Shown piece by piece: positions 4,629-7,348 of a stretch of DNA of 7,348 bases. The notes beneath the pieces were generated by a model that did no database searches, had not been told where the DNA came from, and saw only the letters and a program-made list of their open reading frames with translations. A program made the position numbers and the translations under genes. Origin of the DNA: Spirochaetaceae bacterium (GTDB lineage Bacteria; Spirochaetota; Spirochaetia; PWKH01); assembly GCA_003557605.1 (NCBI GenBank), contig PWNW01000276.1:1-7348 (forward strand), given 5' to 3'. The stretch's first letter is position 1. The number at the start of each line of letters is the position of its first letter.

Positions 4629-6359
4629 ATGGAACGGAATGTAAGATTCAGAAACCTCCTCTGCTACGGAGTCGGTGATCTCTACGGGGGAGGTTCATTT
4701 TTTATTGTCGGGACCATGTCCATGTTCTACCTGGTGGCCGTTGCGGGACTCTCTCCGCTGTGGGCGGCACTGGTGCCGGGACTGGGAAAGATTTGGGATT
4801 CCTTTTCCGATCCCCTCATGGGATACCTTACCGACAGGACCAGGTCACGCTTCGGAAGGAGGAGGGTGTTCTTCCTCGCTGCGGTAATTCCTGTGTCGCT
4901 TACCTTCACCCTGATCTGGCTGCCGGTGCGTTCATGGTTTCCCTCCCTGTTTTCAGGTGATTTCCCGGTATTCCTCTATTACTTTTTTGCGTATCTCTGC
5001 TTCTACACCGTGACCACCATGGCTATGGTGCCCTATTCCGCTCTTTCCGCTGAGATGACCCGGGACTTCAAGGAACGTAACAGGCTGACCGGCACCAGGA
5101 TGTTCTTCTCCATCCTAGCGGCCCTCATAGCCGGCGGTCTTGCCCAGCCGCTGGTTCACAGCTTCCGGGACCCCTCGACAGGGTACCTGATCATGGGGCT
5201 GTGCTTCGGGGTGTTCTTTGCCCTGCCCTGGATATTCGTGTTTTTCGGGACCTGGGAGCTTCCCCTGGAGGAAGGGGAGGCCGCTGACCGCAAGGGGATC
5301 TTCAGAAACTTCGGAAGCATTTTCAAGAACAGGTCCTTCAGGGTCCATATCATGATGTATATAGCCTCCTATGCCGCCATGGATATCCTGATGGGATGGT
5401 TTCTCTTCTACCTTGCCGATGTGCTCGGCAGGCCGGGACTCTTTGCGGTGCTCCTTCCGGTCCTGGTGATATCAGAGATGGCCTGCGTGCCGCTGTATGC
5501 CTGGATATCAAACAGGCAGGGGCATGCACGTGCCTTCATTATAGGCATGTCCGTCATGGCCCTGGGAATGGTGCTCATGGCGTTTCATCCTCCCCAAAGT
5601 CCGGCGGTGCTGCTGGTGCTCAACAGCGCCCTCATCGGCTGCGGCCTCTCTGCAGGGGTGATCATCCCCTATACCATACTTCCCTTTGTCATTGACGTCG
5701 ACCAGCTGATCACCGGGAAGAAGCGTGCCGGCACCTATGCCGGGGCCATGACCCTGCTTCGCAAACTGATCCAGGGAGCGCTGGTTATGCCGGTGCTGGG
5801 GTTCATGCTTTTTCTCATCGGATACCAGACACCCTCAGAAACCGAGACGCTGGCGCTTACCGCTGCAGGCCGGTTTGCCGACTCCGCTGAGGCATTCGCA
5901 CAGTCAGCCGCACCAGCAGAGCTTGAGGCCATGGACATATTTGCAGGAACCATCCGAAGTGCTGCAGGGTCGATTGAAAACCCCGTGCGGCGCAGTGCCG
6001 CACAGGGTGCATCAGAGGAGGCGCAGCGGATCACCGGCCTCATCAAAGAGAATCCCCAGGAGGCATCCCGCCGTGCAGACGAACTGTTCAGGATGCTCTC
6101 TGATGCCCTTGCGGTGAGGCAGAGCGAACGGACCGTCTCCCTCCTGAAGCTGCTGTTTACCCTGCTCCCTCTGATCTGCATCATACTGGGAATTCTAGCA
6201 GCCCTGCGGTTCAGAATCACCCCGGAGACCCACAGGGTCATCACCGATGAGATAACCCGGCTCTCCTCGGGCGGATCCAAAGAAGAGGCAGACGAACATA
6301 TACGCAGTACCTGCGAGATGCTTACCGGATGGGCCTATGAGGACCTGCATCAGAAGTAG
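4629..6359 (+). CDS. GPH-family (MelB-like) cation:sugar symporter with a large TM11-12 insert
   Basis: A 576-residue inner-membrane carrier of the glycoside-pentoside-hexuronide family within the MFS. The family signature W-D-S-F-S-D-P-L-M-G (56-65) followed by T-R-S-R-F-G-R-R-R (71-79) is present; D57 and D61 align with the cation-site aspartates D55 and D59 of E. coli MelB. The second typical block is V-P-Y-S-A-L-S-A-E-M-T (134-144) and then R-N-R-L-T-G-T-R-M. T129/T130 stand where MelB has D124, as in many non-MelB members. Twelve membrane helices can be placed, the last at about 504-526. Between helix 11 (to about 399) and helix 12 lies an insert of about 100 hydrophilic, Ala/Glu/Ser/Arg-rich residues, where the family normally has a short loop; this explains the length against the usual 440-480. 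AGGG (4618-4621) stands seven bases before the ATG. The substrate is unknown. The 3' end overlaps the convergent CcdA-like gene by 10 bp. Confidence 0.9.
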   Translation: MERNVRFRNLLCYGVGDLYGGGSFFIVGTMSMFYLVAVAGLSPLWAALVPGLGKIWDSFSDPLMGYLTDRTRSRFGRRRVFFLAAVIPVSLTFTLIWLPVRSWFPSLFSGDFPVFLYYFFAYLCFYTVTTMAMVPYSALSAEMTRDFKERNRLTGTRMFFSILAALIAGGLAQPLVHSFRDPSTGYLIMGLCFGVFFALPWIFVFFGTWELPLEEGEAADRKGIFRNFGSIFKNRSFRVHIMMYIASYAAMDILMGWFLFYLADVLGRPGLFAVLLPVLVISEMACVPLYAWISNRQGHARAFIIGMSVMALGMVLMAFHPPQSPAVLLVLNSALIGCGLSAGVIIPYTILPFVIDVDQLITGKKRAGTYAGAMTLLRKLIQGALVMPVLGFMLFLIGYQTPSETETLALTAAGRFADSAEAFAQSAAPAELEAMDIFAGTIRSAAGSIENPVRRSAAQGASEEAQRITGLIKENPQEASRRADELFRMLSDALAVRQSERTVSLLKLLFTLLPLICIILGILAALRFRITPETHRVITDEITRLSSGGSKEEADEHIRSTCEMLTGWAYEDLHQK

Positions 6360-6985
6360 ATCATCAGCCTGAGCCCCAGAAGGGCCATCAGGATTCCGCA
6401 GGCAAGGGAAAACCCCTTGAGCACCTTGGGATGTCCGGCTATCTTCCCTGATACCAGACCGGCCGCGGCGGCCAGGGGAAGCAGGGGAGAGAAAGCCTTC
6501 CCAAGACCGAAGGCCAGACCGAAAAGCCCTCCCTGGAGAACCGTTTCTGATGCCAGGGCGGTAAATGCCAGCATTCCCGCAAGGGATGCGCAGGGCCCCA
6601 TCACCGCAGCCATGGTAATAAGGATCACCACCCGGCTGCGGTGATGAACTCTCTGGACCCTGAGGCACAGACGGTGACCGGGATCATACCCCAGGATGAT
6701 CAGCAGGGCGAACCCGATAATCACCAGGCCTCCAACGGTCATAATCGTGTCCTGGTGAGTATGCAGGGCGATGCTTGCCGCCCTGCCGAGCGCCCCTGCC
6801 GCAAGTCCCAGGAGGGTGTAGATGCAGATTCGGGCAGCCAGGAAAATCCCCATGCTTGCGACGCTTTGCTTCCAGGTTCGGTCAGATGCGGCAATATAGG
6901 GAAGTACCACCGAAGAGCAGTGCAGAAGGCATGGACCAAAGGAGGCTGCTGCACCAAGAAGAAATATTTGAAATGCATCGTTCAT
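6350..6985 (-). CDS. CcdA/DsbD-like (SafE-type) six-helix membrane protein
   Basis: A 211-residue integral membrane protein with about six hydrophobic helices (near 3-24, 42-66, 80-99, 118-143, 149-174 and 190-210). Two equivalent motifs mark the two halves: F-G-P-C (16-19) followed by L-L-H-C (C23) in the first helix, and V-M-G-P-C (128-132) in the fourth. Paired PC motifs of this kind are the hallmark of the CcdA/DsbD-beta fold, which moves electrons from cytoplasmic thioredoxin to extracytoplasmic thiols using one cysteine from each half (here probably C19 and C132). The loop between helices 3 and 4 is basic and His-rich (H-R-L-C ... V-H-H-R-S-R, 104-118). The length suits CcdA or the SafE/DsbD_2 group, and annotation pipelines might call it 'sulfite exporter TauE/SafE'. 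The start is supported by GGAGG seven bases upstream and overlaps the preceding gene's stop as ATGA. The partner that would use the electrons is not identified. Confidence 0.8.
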   Translation of the reverse strand: MNDAFQIFLLGAAASFGPCLLHCSSVVLPYIAASDRTWKQSVASMGIFLAARICIYTLLGLAAGALGRAASIALHTHQDTIMTVGGLVIIGFALLIILGYDPGHRLCLRVQRVHHRSRVVILITMAAVMGPCASLAGMLAFTALASETVLQGGLFGLAFGLGKAFSPLLPLAAAAGLVSGKIAGHPKVLKGFSLACGILMALLGLRLMIYF

Positions 6986-7348
6986 CTGCCCACCTCCAGG
7001 GTTACGGTCACCCAGGTCCCCTCATCTGGCATCTTCGGTTCACGAAGCACCAGGCGGTCGGGAAACTCCCTGCTGATAAGCTCCTGCTCCATGGGAAAGA
7101 CAGGACAGGTTCGGCAGTCCCGCACTGTCCGTGCATCAAGGGCTATATGGTCGAAGTAGGGAGAACCCCAGAAAAGCAGCCGTGCAGGATCCCCCGGGTC
7201 ATCATCCTCGATCAGCTCCCAGGCAGGCACCGTCATGCCGTCCCATGAGACGGTCATGGTAATTTCATGGACCCTCCGGTTGGAAAACCACAGGTCGTCA
7301 AAAGCCCTCCAGTTCATTTCAGCTGCCGCCAGCTGCAGGTCCTTCAGG
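6982..7348 (-). CDS. Unrecognised protein with a CxxC motif (5' end outside window)
   Basis: The frame ends at a TGA (6984-6982) and stays open to the right edge, giving at least 122 codons. An ATG at 7317 exists, but nothing like a Shine-Dalgarno precedes it and ten more sense codons (L-K-D-L-Q-L-A-A-A-E) lie in frame before it, so the true start is probably outside. Counting from that ATG, the visible part has no membrane helix. It is rich in tryptophan, aspartate and beta-prone segments (E-I-T-M-T-V-S-W, R-L-L-F-W-G-S-P, W-V-T-V-T-L-E-V) and carries one C-R-T-C motif (C68, C71). I do not recognise the family. The stop overlaps the start of the CcdA-like gene as ATGA, so the two are almost surely co-translated. 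A CxxC protein coupled to a thiol-relay membrane protein could be its redox partner, or the motif could bind metal; both are inference. Confidence 0.65.
   Translation of the reverse strand, partial: LKDLQLAAAEMNWRAFDDLWFSNRRVHEITMTVSWDGMTVPAWELIEDDDPGDPARLLFWGSPYFDHIALDARTVRDCRTCPVFPMEQELISREFPDRLVLREPKMPDEGTWVTVTLEVGR
6987..6997 (-). promoter_or_regulatory. Ribosome binding site of the CcdA-like gene inside the CxxC gene
   Basis: On the minus strand GGAGG lies seven bases before the ATG at 6985, within the last codons of the upstream gene. Together with the ATGA stop-start overlap this gives both independent ribosome entry and translational coupling, and it fixes the start of the membrane protein just before its first helix. 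Confidence 0.7.

Noticed and set aside
6641..7159. A 172-codon plus-strand open frame opposite the last two genes
   Set aside because: It crosses the ATGA junction of two coupled minus-strand genes and shows no coherent protein features.
1..7348. CRISPR arrays, insertion sequences, tRNA or rRNA genes, phage or defence genes
   Set aside because: Reading both strands I found no regularly spaced repeats, no terminal inverted repeats with a transposase, no cloverleaf or rRNA signature, and every long coding region is explained by a metabolic, transport or redox family or is a single unrecognised gene.

Overview
The window is a stretch of bacterial chromosome with dense, mostly metabolic and transport genes. 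It has no rRNA, tRNA, insertion sequence, CRISPR array or phage gene that I can see. Most of it is moderately GC-rich, broken by one sharply AT-rich promoter island (about 3501-3633). The GPH-type transporter that begins with a conserved 'FRNLLCYGVGDLYGGG' stretch, the ACT-less phosphoglycerate dehydrogenase and the small DUF3783-like protein together suggest a spirochaete (Spirochaetota). That placement is inference from remembered family distribution and was not searched.

Layout from left to right: (1) the first 32 codons of a minus-strand exported protein that runs off the left edge; (2) a short intergenic region; (3) a plus-strand pair, a 75-aa DUF3783-like protein followed 10 bp later by a Gfo/Idh/MocA oxidoreductase; (4) convergent to it with 16 bp between, a 602-aa minus-strand YyaL/SPATA20-type protein with a thioredoxin domain and a six-hairpin domain; (5) a divergent AT-rich promoter region; (6) a plus-strand D-3-phosphoglycerate dehydrogenase (SerA, short form); (7) a plus-strand GPH-family transporter with its own likely promoter and an unusual insert of about 100 residues; (8) convergent to it and overlapping by 10 bp, a minus-strand two-gene unit. 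That unit is an unrecognised CxxC protein, cut by the right edge, translationally coupled through ATGA to a six-helix CcdA/DsbD-like membrane protein with two GPC motifs.

The genes do not form one pathway. The DUF3783-like/Gfo pair looks like a small operon. SerA makes the first committed step of serine synthesis, and no serC or serB is nearby. The transporter probably takes up a sugar or glycoside with a cation. The last pair looks like a thiol-disulfide membrane module. I found no convincing new multi-gene system. The features most worth following are the CxxC/CcdA-like pair, the extracytoplasmic insert in the transporter, and the perfect 8-bp inverted repeat just downstream of the predicted serA start point.
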